This document shows, piece after piece, positions 15,846 through 23,654 of a DNA stretch of 52,180 nt (position 1 is its first letter; the number at the start of each line of letters is the position of its first letter). Below the pieces are notes generated by a model. The model searched no databases and was not told the DNA's origin. It was given only the letters and a program-made list of their open reading frames with translations. The position numbers were made by a program, and so were the translations under genes. Origin of the DNA: Lachnospiraceae bacterium (lineage in GTDB: Bacteria; Bacillota; Clostridia; Lachnospirales; Lachnospiraceae); assembly GCA_015258065.1 (NCBI GenBank), contig JABZIZ010000018.1, forward strand, positions 1 through 52,180. The letters are read 5' to 3'.

Positions 15846-16970
15846 ATGGATTTCAAAAAAAGGTTTGCACTGCCGCTTCCGGCACTGGAAGAAGAGCTTG
15901 GAGAAAGGCTGTCTCTCATACCGGAAACGGATCAGGAAATGGAAGAACAGGCAAGAAGGTACCAGCTGTCTTTGGCAAAGCCCCCGGGGAGCCTGGGAGA
16001 ACTGGAGAACATCGCAGTTCGTCTGGCGGGGATGACCGGGCACTTAAAGAGCCGAATTCGGAAGAAACGAATTCTGGTCCTCTGCGCGGATAACGGTGTC
16101 GTGGAAGAGGGAGTGTCCTCTGCGCCGCAGTCTGTCACTGCCATGCAGGCCTGCAATATGACCAGGCACCTGACAGGAATGTCCTGCTTGGCAAGAGAAT
16201 TTCATTGCGAGTGCAGGGTCGTGGATGTGGGAATCGCCACCCCCTATCATTGTCCGGAGATTGTAGACAGAAGGATCAAAAAGGGGACGGCGAATCTGGC
16301 AAAAGAAGCCGCTATGACCAGAAGAGAGACCCTTCTTGCCATCCTGACGGGGATGGATCTGGCGGAGGAAGCGGCGAAGGAGGGGGTGGATCTCCTTGGC
16401 GTCGGAGAGATGGGGATAGGAAATACCACCACCTCTTCGGCGGTGTTAGCGGTGTTAACGGGGAGAAGCGCCCGTGAGGTCACCGGACGCGGAGGCGGGT
16501 TGTTAGATGAAGCCTACCGCCATAAAATCAGGGTGATTGACGAGGCGGTCCAGTTTCACCGTCCGGATCCTGCCGACCCGGTAGAGGTGCTCTCCAAGGT
16601 AGGGGGACTGGATCTGGCAGCGATGTGCGGCGTCTTTTTGGGAGCGGCAAGGAACCGGATTCCTGCCGTGATCGACGGCTTTATTTCGATCGTGGCGGCA
16701 CTCCTGGCAAAGAGACTGTCCGAACGTGCGGGCGCTTATTTTTTTGCTTCCCATGTTTCGGAGGAACCCGGATATTTAATCGCACAAAAAGAATTGTCGC
16801 TTTCCTCCTTTTTGCAGCTACAGATGAGGCTTGGAGAAGGCAGCGGTTGTGTGCTTGCTTTCGAGGTGATTCGGGCTGCCTGTACGATCATGAACGAGAT
16901 GGCAACGTTTGAAGAAGCAAACATTCAGGATGATTATTTAACGGAAATCCGGGACGAGATGAAAAGGTAG
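15846..16970 (+). CDS. cobT: Nicotinate-nucleotide--dimethylbenzimidazole phosphoribosyltransferase
   Basis: 374 residues. CobT makes alpha-ribazole phosphate, the activated lower ligand for the nucleotide loop of cobalamin. Seen: KPPGSLGELE near the N-terminus, LCADNGVVEEGVS, GVGEMGIGNTTTSSAVLAVL and the C-terminal GSGCVLAFEVIRAACTIMNEM, all in the family order. The frame is open from 15657, but the added 63 residues are Arg/Cys-rich and unrelated to the family; ATG 15846 with GGGGAAGGG upstream gives the normal length. The lower base used by this organism cannot be inferred. Confidence 0.95.
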   Translation: MDFKKRFALPLPALEEELGERLSLIPETDQEMEEQARRYQLSLAKPPGSLGELENIAVRLAGMTGHLKSRIRKKRILVLCADNGVVEEGVSSAPQSVTAMQACNMTRHLTGMSCLAREFHCECRVVDVGIATPYHCPEIVDRRIKKGTANLAKEAAMTRRETLLAILTGMDLAEEAAKEGVDLLGVGEMGIGNTTTSSAVLAVLTGRSAREVTGRGGGLLDEAYRHKIRVIDEAVQFHRPDPADPVEVLSKVGGLDLAAMCGVFLGAARNRIPAVIDGFISIVAALLAKRLSERAGAYFFASHVSEEPGYLIAQKELSLSSFLQLQMRLGEGSGCVLAFEVIRAACTIMNEMATFEEANIQDDYLTEIRDEMKR

Positions 16971-17036
16971 AAATTCCTTTTTGGCAGGTAATCAGGAAGG
17001 CATTTTCGGTTCTATAAGAGGCGAGGAAAGAAAAAG

Positions 17037-18593
17037 ATGGCAGCAAAGGCAATCATGGTGCAGGGAACGATGTCGAATGCAGGCAAAAGTCTGTTGGTGG
17101 CGGGACTGTGCCGAATCTTTCATGAGGACGGTTACAAGACAGCGCCCTTTAAGTCACAGAATATGGCGCTCAATTCCTATATTACCAAAGAAGGTTTGGA
17201 AATGGGAAGGGCGCAGGTGATGCAGGCGGAAGCGGCAGGGAGGTTGCCGGACGTCCGGATGAACCCGATTCTGTTAAAACCGACGGGGGACACCACCTCG
17301 CAGGTCATTGTAAAAGGGAAAGTGCTCGATACCCTCTCAGCATCTTCCTATTTTGCCATGAAAAAAAAGCTCATCCCCACCATTCTGGAGTCCTATGAGA
17401 GTCTGGCGGAGGAAAATGACATCCTGGTGTTGGAAGGAGCGGGATCTCCTGCCGAGATCAATCTGAATGAAAACGACATCGTCAATATGGGGATGGCGAA
17501 GATGGCGAAGGCGCCGGTGCTGCTGGTAGGAGACATCGACCGCGGCGGGGTGTTTGCACAGCTGATCGGCACGCAGATGCTGCTACGGGATTGGGAAAAA
17601 AAATATTTGAAGGGAATGATCGTAAACAAATTCCGTGGAGATCAGCGCCTGCTGCAATCAGGACTGACGATGTTAGAAGAGCGCACCGGGGTTCCGGTGG
17701 TGGGTTGTGTGCCTTACCTGCAGGTGGATCTGGAGGAAGAAGATTCTTTAGCGGAGCTTCTGTCAGCAAGAGAAGGCAGCAGACCGGGGGCGGAACTGGA
17801 GATCGTTGTGATCCGTCTGCCGCATCTGTCCAATTTTACGGACTTTCAGACCTTCCTCCGGTTCCGTGAAGTGAATCTGCGTTATGTCAGGGAGCCGTCC
17901 GACCTGGGCAAGCCGGATCTGATTTTTTTACCCGGAACGAAGAATACCATGCAAGATCTTGAGTGGTTAAGGGAAAGCGGGATGGAGGAGGCTGTTTTAA
18001 GGGCAAACCATTCCGGAAGTCTGTTATTCGGGATCTGCGGCGGATATCAAATGTTAGGAGAAGTCTTAGAAGATCCGGAAGGAATCGAGGCGGGAGAGGG
18101 AAAGAAAGGCGGGAGCGCAAGAGGACTTGGGCTTCTGCCGATGAAAACCGTCTTTCAGAAGACAAAGGTCAGAACGCAGGTCGAGGGGAAGCTTCTGCAC
18201 CTTGCGGGAGCGCTTTGCGGGCTGTCGGGACTTCCTGTCTGCGGTTATGAAGTCCACATGGGGATCAGCACGCCGCTACAAGACGTTTCTCCCCTCTGCC
18301 TGGTGGAAGTGAAATCGGAAGAAGGAAAGAAGGAAAAGAAGACGGACGGGCTCTTTCAGGGAGATGTATACGGCAGCTATATTCACGGGATGTTTGACAT
18401 GGATGCGGTTGTGGAAACTCTCCTTTCCTGCCTGTTTGAGAGAAAGGGAAAGAAGCCGGTGATTCAGAAAGAAGCTTCCGGAAAAGACTATAAGGAGGCG
18501 CAGTATGCGCTCCTTGCAAGACAGCTGCGCACACACCTGGACATGCAAAAAATTGATCAGATTCTGGAAGAGGGAATGCAAGATGTCAGCTGA
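17037..18593 (+). CDS. cobQ: Cobyric acid synthase
   Basis: 518 residues (CbiP of the anaerobic naming). Glutamine-dependent amidation of the b, d, e and g side chains of adenosyl-cobyrinic diamide, using ATP. N-terminal P-loop-like synthetase (AIMVQGTMSNAGKSLLVAGL, MALNSYITKEG, VLLVGDIDRGG) and C-terminal class-I glutaminase domain with nucleophile Cys334 in FGICGGYQML and His450 in YGSYIHGMF. Complete and of family length. Its last codons overlap the first unit of an 18-bp tandem repeat that leads into cobD. Confidence 0.95.
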   Translation: MAAKAIMVQGTMSNAGKSLLVAGLCRIFHEDGYKTAPFKSQNMALNSYITKEGLEMGRAQVMQAEAAGRLPDVRMNPILLKPTGDTTSQVIVKGKVLDTLSASSYFAMKKKLIPTILESYESLAEENDILVLEGAGSPAEINLNENDIVNMGMAKMAKAPVLLVGDIDRGGVFAQLIGTQMLLRDWEKKYLKGMIVNKFRGDQRLLQSGLTMLEERTGVPVVGCVPYLQVDLEEEDSLAELLSAREGSRPGAELEIVVIRLPHLSNFTDFQTFLRFREVNLRYVREPSDLGKPDLIFLPGTKNTMQDLEWLRESGMEEAVLRANHSGSLLFGICGGYQMLGEVLEDPEGIEAGEGKKGGSARGLGLLPMKTVFQKTKVRTQVEGKLLHLAGALCGLSGLPVCGYEVHMGISTPLQDVSPLCLVEVKSEEGKKEKKTDGLFQGDVYGSYIHGMFDMDAVVETLLSCLFERKGKKPVIQKEASGKDYKEAQYALLARQLRTHLDMQKIDQILEEGMQDVS

Positions 18594-18672
18594 AACCGAG
18601 ATTTCAGCTGAAACCGGGATTTCAGCTGAAACCGGGATTTCAACTGAAACCGGGATTTCAAGTGAAACGGCG
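18583..18672 (+). repeat. 18-bp tandem repeat, five units, at the cobQ-cobD junction
   Basis: Five contiguous 18-bp units (18583, 18601, 18619, 18637, 18655), consensus ATTTCAGCTGAAACCGGG; the second and third are identical. Units carry the 12-bp palindrome TTTCAGCTGAAA. The first unit contains the cobQ stop and an ATG in the cobD frame. Translated in that frame they give repeats of ISAETG. Confidence 0.92.
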
Positions 18673-18687
18673 GAGGGGGAGCGCAGG

Positions 18688-19797
18688 ATGCAGGAGAAAA
18701 AAAGATACCGTCACGGAGGCGAGGCGGATCAAAAGGTGGCGGTAAGGCTGGATTTTTCGATCAATGTCAATCCGCTTGGTCTGCCGCAGGGAGTAAAAAA
18801 AGTCTTGCAGGAAGGAATGGATGCACTCACCAGGTACCCGGATCCGGAATGTAGTAGACTGCGAGAGGCTTTGTCGAAGTATTTTTTCCTTCCCCGGGAA
18901 GATATTCTCTGTGGAAACGGCGCCTCGGAACTGCTGATGCTTCTTGCACTTGCCAGGAAACCGAAGAAAGTCCTGTTAACGGCACCTTCTTTTTTCGGAT
19001 ATGAAAGAGCGTTTAAAAGAAGCGGGGCAAATCTCTCCTTTTATTTCCTTGCAAGAGAAGATCATTTCGCAATTCGGGAAGATTACCTTTCCTGCCTGCA
19101 AAGAGAGAACCCGGATCTCGTGGTGTTAACCCAGCCGGCAAACCCTGCGGGCAATCTGATTGCGGAAGAGAGGCGGATGCGGATATGGAGATACTGCAAA
19201 GAGCACGGGATTTTCTTATTGGTGGATGAATGCTTTCTTTCGTTGGTGAAGGGGGGAGAGGATCATACGATGCTTCCCTTCCTCGTGCAGGATCCGAACC
19301 TGATGGTTCTAAGGGCTTTTACCAAGACCTATGCGATGCCGGGGCTTCGTCTGGGCTTTGTGCTTTCATCCAACCTGTCTCTGCTGTTGCAAATGGCCTC
19401 TTACCAGCCGGAGTGGAGCGTTTCTGTAATGGCACAGCAGGCGGGAATCCGTGCATTGCAGGAGGAGACCTATCTTCAGGAATCCCTTCACCTGATTGAG
19501 ATGGAAAGGGATTTTTTAAGAAGAGGGCTGCGGGAGAGGGGAATGGAGGTTTTTTTCTCCGAAGCAAATTTCCTTCTTTTTTATACCGAAAAAGATGTGG
19601 CAGAATCGCTTCTGAAAAAGGGAATTTTGATTCGGAACTGCAGCAACTACCGTGGTCTTGGAAGGGGATACTACCGGGTGGCGGTGAAAAAAAGGAAGGA
19701 AAATGAGGAGCTGCTTCGTGCACTGGATGAGGTGCTGGAAGAAGAAAGGAGGGGAGAAATCCATGGAGATCACACATCTTTTACCGGAAGAAATTGA
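18688..19797 (+). CDS. cobD: Threonine-phosphate decarboxylase
   Basis: 369 residues, a PLP enzyme of the class I/II aminotransferase fold that converts L-threonine phosphate to aminopropanol phosphate, the linker of the nucleotide loop. Seen: LDFSINVNPLG, YPDPECSRLREAL, CGNGASELLMLL, VLTQPANPAGN, and the PLP lysine in AFTKTYAMPGLRLGF (Lys213). ATG 18688 follows GGAGGGGGAGCG and yields the usual length. An alternative ATG at 18583 would add 35 residues made almost wholly of the 18-bp repeat. It overlaps cbiC by 35 bp. Confidence 0.93.
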   Translation: MQEKKRYRHGGEADQKVAVRLDFSINVNPLGLPQGVKKVLQEGMDALTRYPDPECSRLREALSKYFFLPREDILCGNGASELLMLLALARKPKKVLLTAPSFFGYERAFKRSGANLSFYFLAREDHFAIREDYLSCLQRENPDLVVLTQPANPAGNLIAEERRMRIWRYCKEHGIFLLVDECFLSLVKGGEDHTMLPFLVQDPNLMVLRAFTKTYAMPGLRLGFVLSSNLSLLLQMASYQPEWSVSVMAQQAGIRALQEETYLQESLHLIEMERDFLRRGLRERGMEVFFSEANFLLFYTEKDVAESLLKKGILIRNCSNYRGLGRGYYRVAVKKRKENEELLRALDEVLEEERRGEIHGDHTSFTGRN

Positions 19798-20386
19798 AAA
19801 GACCAGTTTTGCGATCATCGAAGGGGAGCTTGTAGAGAGGGGAATCCGGGTGGAAGAAGATAAAAAACCGGTGCTTTACCGTGTCATCCATACGACGGCG
19901 GATTTTGAATATGCGAATACAATGACCTTTTCCGATCAGGCACTGGAAAAAGCGAAAGAAGCGATTAAAAGAGGAGCGCATATCATCACCGATACGCAGA
20001 TGGCTTATGCCGGAATTAACAAAAAAAAGCTGGCGGACTTCGGGGGCGAGGTCCACTGTTATATGGCGGATGAGGACGTTGCAAAAGAAGCGAAAGAAAG
20101 GCGGACAACGAGGGCGATGGTCAGCATGGAGAAAGCGCTGAGGCGGAAGGAGGAGCTGATTTTTGCAATCGGGAATGCACCGACCGCCCTGCTTCGTCTG
20201 AAGGAAGCGGTGGATCAGGGAGAGCGTCCCGCACTGATCATCGGGGTGCCGGTCGGCTTCGTGAATGTTACTGCGGCAAAGGAGCTGATCTTGCAGACAA
20301 AGATTCCTTACATTGTCAACCGGGGACGAAAGGGCGGGAGCAACGTGGCGGCAGCCATTTGCAATGCGCTCCTGTATTCGATCTGA
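19763..20386 (+). CDS. cbiC: Cobalt-precorrin-8 methylmutase
   Basis: 207 residues. Moves the C11 methyl to C12, giving cobyrinic acid. The catalytic histidine lies at residue 43 in RVIHTTADFEY, the same position as in the CobH/CbiC family. Other family segments: TDTQMAYAGINK, AIGNAPTALLRL, ALIIGVPVGFVNVTAAKE and the C-terminal NRGRKGGSNVAAAICNAL. Start ATG 19763 has AGGAGGGGAG just upstream; the longer open frame overlaps cobD and lacks homology. Confidence 0.95.
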   Translation: MEITHLLPEEIEKTSFAIIEGELVERGIRVEEDKKPVLYRVIHTTADFEYANTMTFSDQALEKAKEAIKRGAHIITDTQMAYAGINKKKLADFGGEVHCYMADEDVAKEAKERRTTRAMVSMEKALRRKEELIFAIGNAPTALLRLKEAVDQGERPALIIGVPVGFVNVTAAKELILQTKIPYIVNRGRKGGSNVAAAICNALLYSI

Positions 20387-20393
20387 TAGGAAG

Positions 20394-20428
20394 CTGGAGA
20401 GATTCCATGATGAAACTGGAGAGATTCC
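20394..20428 (+). repeat. 13-bp direct repeat around the cbiD start
   Basis: CTGGAGAGATTCC occurs at 20394-20406 and 20416-20428, 22 bp apart, on either side of the cbiD ATG pair (20407/20410). The first copy supplies the GGAG ribosome site; the second encodes LERF. Confidence 0.7.
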
Positions 20429-21588
20429 GGATTCTGGACGGACAGAAATTAAGATATGGATACACGACGGGGAGCTGTGCGGCGGCAGCAGCAAAGGCGG
20501 CCGCCTTTATGCTTCTTACCGGGAGAGAGATCAACGAAGTGCGACTGGTGACGCCCGCAGGCATTCCTCTCACGTTGGAAGTTCTGGATGTGAGCTGCAC
20601 CGCATCCTCTGTTTCCTGTGCGATCCGGAAGGATGCGGGAGATGATCCGGATGCGACAGACGGCGCATTGGTATATGCGGAGGTGTGCTTCAGAGAAGAG
20701 GCCGGTGTCTTCATTGAAGGCGGACCGGGCGTTGGCAGGGTGACGAAGCCGGGGCTGGACCAACCGGTCGGAAACGCCGCCATCAATTCCGTTCCGAGAA
20801 AGATGATCACGGAAGCACTGACAGAAGTATGGGAAACGTTCCGGGAAAAAGAGCCTTTCCGGAAGGAAGGGAAAAAGGGTTTAAGGGTGACGATTCGCAT
20901 TCCGGATGGAGAGGAACTTGCAAAAAAAACCTTCAATCCGAAACTGGGGATTGTCGGAGGCATCTCCGTTTTAGGGACGACCGGAATCGTGACGCCGATG
21001 AGCGAGGAAGCGTTACTTGCCACGATTCGTACCGAGATCCAGATGCGCAGGGCGGAAGGGCTGCCGATCCTTCCGATGGCGCCGGGAAATTATGGAAGGG
21101 CTTTTTTTCAGGAAAAATACGGCTTCTCTCTGGATCTGGCGGTGGAAACGTCCAACTTCATTGCGGATGCGCTTTTCATGGCGCAGGCGCAGGGATTTTC
21201 CAGGATTCTTTTCATCGGCCACATCGGGAAAATGATTAAGGTGGCGGGGGGGATCCGCAATACGCATTCGAAGTACGGCGATCACCGAATGGAAATCCTG
21301 CTGCAAATCACGGAGGAGGTTCTTCCCGGGAAACTGTCACAAAAAGGCAGGGAAGAAATTCAGAAAGCCGTGTCCATGGATGAAGCGCTTCGACTTTTGA
21401 AGGAAAAGACAATGGACGAGGCCGTCCTGCGGGAAGTAACCGGAAGGGTGAAGAGGCATCTGGAAGAATTTGCGGGAGGAGGCGTCCATGTGGAAACGGT
21501 GATTTTTTCAAATCTTTACGGCGCTCTCGGCAGCACCGAACAGGTAGAAGCCTATATGGAAGAGCTCAAGGCGTATGAGGAGGCGTGA
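20407..21588 (+). CDS. cbiD: Cobalt-precorrin-5B C1-methyltransferase
   Basis: 393 residues. CbiD places the C1 methyl in the anaerobic route and has no sequence kinship with the other methyltransferases here. Seen: YGYTTGSCAAAAAKAAAFML near the start, GGPGVGRVTKPGLD, LGIVGGISVLGTTGIVTPMS, LPMAPGNYGRAF and FIGHIGKMIKVAGG. Its presence marks the oxygen-independent, cobalt-early pathway. Start 20407 (or 20410) follows GGAGAGATTCC; the open frame upstream overlaps cbiC and is not family-like. Confidence 0.95.
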   Translation: MMKLERFRILDGQKLRYGYTTGSCAAAAAKAAAFMLLTGREINEVRLVTPAGIPLTLEVLDVSCTASSVSCAIRKDAGDDPDATDGALVYAEVCFREEAGVFIEGGPGVGRVTKPGLDQPVGNAAINSVPRKMITEALTEVWETFREKEPFRKEGKKGLRVTIRIPDGEELAKKTFNPKLGIVGGISVLGTTGIVTPMSEEALLATIRTEIQMRRAEGLPILPMAPGNYGRAFFQEKYGFSLDLAVETSNFIADALFMAQAQGFSRILFIGHIGKMIKVAGGIRNTHSKYGDHRMEILLQITEEVLPGKLSQKGREEIQKAVSMDEALRLLKEKTMDEAVLREVTGRVKRHLEEFAGGGVHVETVIFSNLYGALGSTEQVEAYMEELKAYEEA

Positions 21589-21590
21589 AC

Positions 21591-22484
21591 ATGGTACATT
21601 TTGTAGGAGCAGGTCCCGGTGCGGTGGATCTGATTACGGTGAGGGGACAAAGGCTTCTTGCGCAGGCGGATGTGATCATCTATGCAGGCTCTTTGGTCAA
21701 TCCCGCCCTGCTAAGGGATGGAAAAAAAGAGGCGAAGATATACAATAGCGCAAAGATGACCCTGGAAGAGGTGATACAGGTGATGCGCACTGCCTGGGAA
21801 GAAGGAAAAGAAACGGTTCGTCTGCACACGGGAGATCCTTCTCTGTACGGGGCAATCAGGGAGCAGATGGATCTTTTGGACAAAGAGAGGATTCCTTACG
21901 ATGTGACGCCCGGCGTCAGCTCGTTTTTCGGGGCCGCTTCCGCCCTGCATCTGGAATATACCCTTCCCGGTCTTTCGCAGAGCGTCGTGATTACGAGAAT
22001 GGAGGGCAGGACGAAGGTGCCGCCGAAAGAGGAGATTCGCTCCTTTGCCGCCCACCGGGCGACCATGGTGCTTTTTCTTTCCGCCGGTTTGTTGGAAAGG
22101 CTGGAAGAAGAGCTGATGCAGGGAGGCTATCCCAAAGATACGCCGGCGGCTCTTGTGTATAAGGCGACCTGGGAGGATGAGAAAACGGTTCTGTGCACCG
22201 TAGGGACGCTGGTGAAGGCAGCCGGAGACGCCGGCATTCATAAGACGGCCCTCATCATCGTGGGAGATGTGGTTGCCTTCTGCAAGAAAGAGGAGCATGC
22301 GCAAGGACCCGAAAGTGCGCTTGCCTGTCGGGAAGACTTTCGGAAAGATGCGTCGCCTGCCTGTCAGGAGGATGCATCGCTTGCCAAACAGGAGATCAGT
22401 AGGGATTTGCAGAGCCTGTCTTATGAACGCTCGAAGCTGTATGATCCGTCTTTCACAACGGAGTTTCGGAGGAGTCGGGAATGA
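21591..22484 (+). CDS. cbiF: Cobalt-precorrin-4 C11-methyltransferase
   Basis: 297 residues. SAM-dependent tetrapyrrole methylase with FVGAGPGAVDLITVRG, IIYAGSLVNPALL, LHTGDPSLYGAIREQ, TPGVSSFFGAASAL and ALIIVGDVV in the usual order, covering about 1-240. The last about 55 residues are an added hydrophilic tail with a degenerate duplication (ASPACQED / ASLAKQEI), absent from typical CbiF of about 250 residues. ATG 21591 is preferred over GTG 21585 because GAGGAGG lies eight bases before it. The stop overlaps the cbiH start (ATGA). Confidence 0.93.
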   Translation: MVHFVGAGPGAVDLITVRGQRLLAQADVIIYAGSLVNPALLRDGKKEAKIYNSAKMTLEEVIQVMRTAWEEGKETVRLHTGDPSLYGAIREQMDLLDKERIPYDVTPGVSSFFGAASALHLEYTLPGLSQSVVITRMEGRTKVPPKEEIRSFAAHRATMVLFLSAGLLERLEEELMQGGYPKDTPAALVYKATWEDEKTVLCTVGTLVKAAGDAGIHKTALIIVGDVVAFCKKEEHAQGPESALACREDFRKDASPACQEDASLAKQEISRDLQSLSYERSKLYDPSFTTEFRRSRE

Positions 22485-23257
22485 AGAAAAACGAAATTTG
22501 TGTCATCGGAATCGGCCCGGGAAGCGCCGGGATGATGACGACAGATGCCAGAAGAGCCCTCCAGGAGTGCAGCTGTGTGGTGGGGTATCCGCTTTATGTG
22601 GATCTGGTCAAAGACCTGATCGCAGATAAAAAAACGATTACCACCTCGATGAAGCAGGAAGAAGAAAGATGCAAAGCTGCGCTCGTGGAAGCCAAAAAAG
22701 GAGAGAAGGTGGCCTTTGTCTGCAGCGGGGATGCAGGGGTATACGGAATGGCGGGGTTGTTGTATGAAATGGCGGAAGAAAGTCCTGAGATAGAAGTGAA
22801 GGTCATTCCCGGGATCACGGCAGCTCTGAGCGGAGCCGCCCTGTTGGGAGCGCCGCTGATCCATGACTGTTGCCTGATCAGCTTAAGCGATTTGATGACA
22901 CCGATGGAAACCATCAGAAAGAGGTTGATCCTGGCGGCGGAAGCAGGCTTCATTATTGTCCTGTATAACCCCGGCAGCAGGACAAGGAGAGATTATTTAA
23001 AGAGAGCCTGTGAATGGCTGATGGAAGAACTCTCCCCGGAGACCGTCTGCGGCCTTGCCAGGCAGATCGGCAGAGAGGGAGAGGAGACGCAGATTCTTCC
23101 GCTATCGAAGTTAAAGGATATGGAAGCGGATATGTTTACCACGGTGTTTATCGGAAATGCGACGACCAAAGAGATCGGGGGAAAGATGGTGACGCCGCGC
23201 GGATATGCCTTTGAGCGTGCCGATCCGTCTGCAAAAGGCGGGAGGCAGGAGAGATGA
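22481..23257 (+). CDS. cbiH: Cobalt-factor III / precorrin-3B C17-methyltransferase
   Basis: 258 residues. SAM-dependent methylase that methylates C17 with ring contraction in corrin synthesis. Seen: CVIGIGPGSAGMMTTDARRA, VVGYPLYVDLVKDL, VCSGDAGVYGMAGLL, IPGITAALSGAALLGAPL, IIVLYNPGSRTRRDYL and FIGNATT. ATGA overlaps at both ends (22481-22484 and 23254-23257) couple it to cbiF and the cysteine-rich gene. GGAGGAG is upstream. In many genomes CbiH works with CbiG, which is not in this window. Confidence 0.94.
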   Translation: MKKNEICVIGIGPGSAGMMTTDARRALQECSCVVGYPLYVDLVKDLIADKKTITTSMKQEEERCKAALVEAKKGEKVAFVCSGDAGVYGMAGLLYEMAEESPEIEVKVIPGITAALSGAALLGAPLIHDCCLISLSDLMTPMETIRKRLILAAEAGFIIVLYNPGSRTRRDYLKRACEWLMEELSPETVCGLARQIGREGEETQILPLSKLKDMEADMFTTVFIGNATTKEIGGKMVTPRGYAFERADPSAKGGRQER

Positions 23258-23502
23258 CAGAACCATCTTACCGTTTTTTTGAAAACCGGGCCTGCAAATA
23301 TTTTCCCTGCCACAAACAGGAGGGAGATTTCAACTGCCTTTTTTGCTTCTGCCCGATGTATTTCCTGAAAACCTGTCCGGGGCGATATCAGCTCATTGAC
23401 CATAAGGGAAAAAAAATCAAGGACTGTTCGGATTGTAGTTTCCCGCATGTTCCGGAAAACTATGATGCCATCATGGCGGTTCTGCGACATCAAATGGAGT
23501 AG
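23254..23502 (+). CDS. Cysteine-rich small-domain protein (PF04071-like)
   Basis: 82 residues with eight cysteines (14, 19, 28, 31, 33, 41, 58, 61) in the pattern CKYFPCH, CLFCFCPMYF, TCPG, DCSDC. This matches the cysteine-rich small domain found alone or fused in cobalamin gene clusters; its biochemical role is not established as far as I know. The spacing could bind zinc, an Fe-S cluster or cobalt. It overlaps the cbiH stop by ATGA, so it is the last gene of the cobalamin operon. No signal peptide, so cytoplasmic. Confidence 0.8.
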   Translation: MTEPSYRFFENRACKYFPCHKQEGDFNCLFCFCPMYFLKTCPGRYQLIDHKGKKIKDCSDCSFPHVPENYDAIMAVLRHQME

Positions 23503-23581
23503 GCGAAGCAAAGGAATGGGGCACCCTGTGATACAGGATTGCTACAGCTTCGTTTCTCGTAATCCCACTTGTATCATCATG

Positions 23582-23610
23582 TTGAAAATCTGTCCTTTGA
23601 CGAGTAAAAT
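23582..23610 (+). promoter_or_regulatory. Promoter of the glycogen phosphorylase gene
   Basis: TTGAAA (23582-23587), 17-bp spacer, TAAAAT (23605-23610), 44 bp before the ATG; AGAAGGAG is the ribosome site. The rest of the 152-bp gap shows no gene. Confidence 0.65.
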
Positions 23611-23654
23611 AGAGATGTTGCGGAAAAGGTTGCATCATACAAGAAGGAGTTATT

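Noticed and set aside
18583..18687. cobD start at the repeat ATG 18583
   Set aside because: It would add 35 mostly repetitive residues absent from the family; ATG 18688 has the better GGAGG site. Kept as an alternative in the repeat finding.
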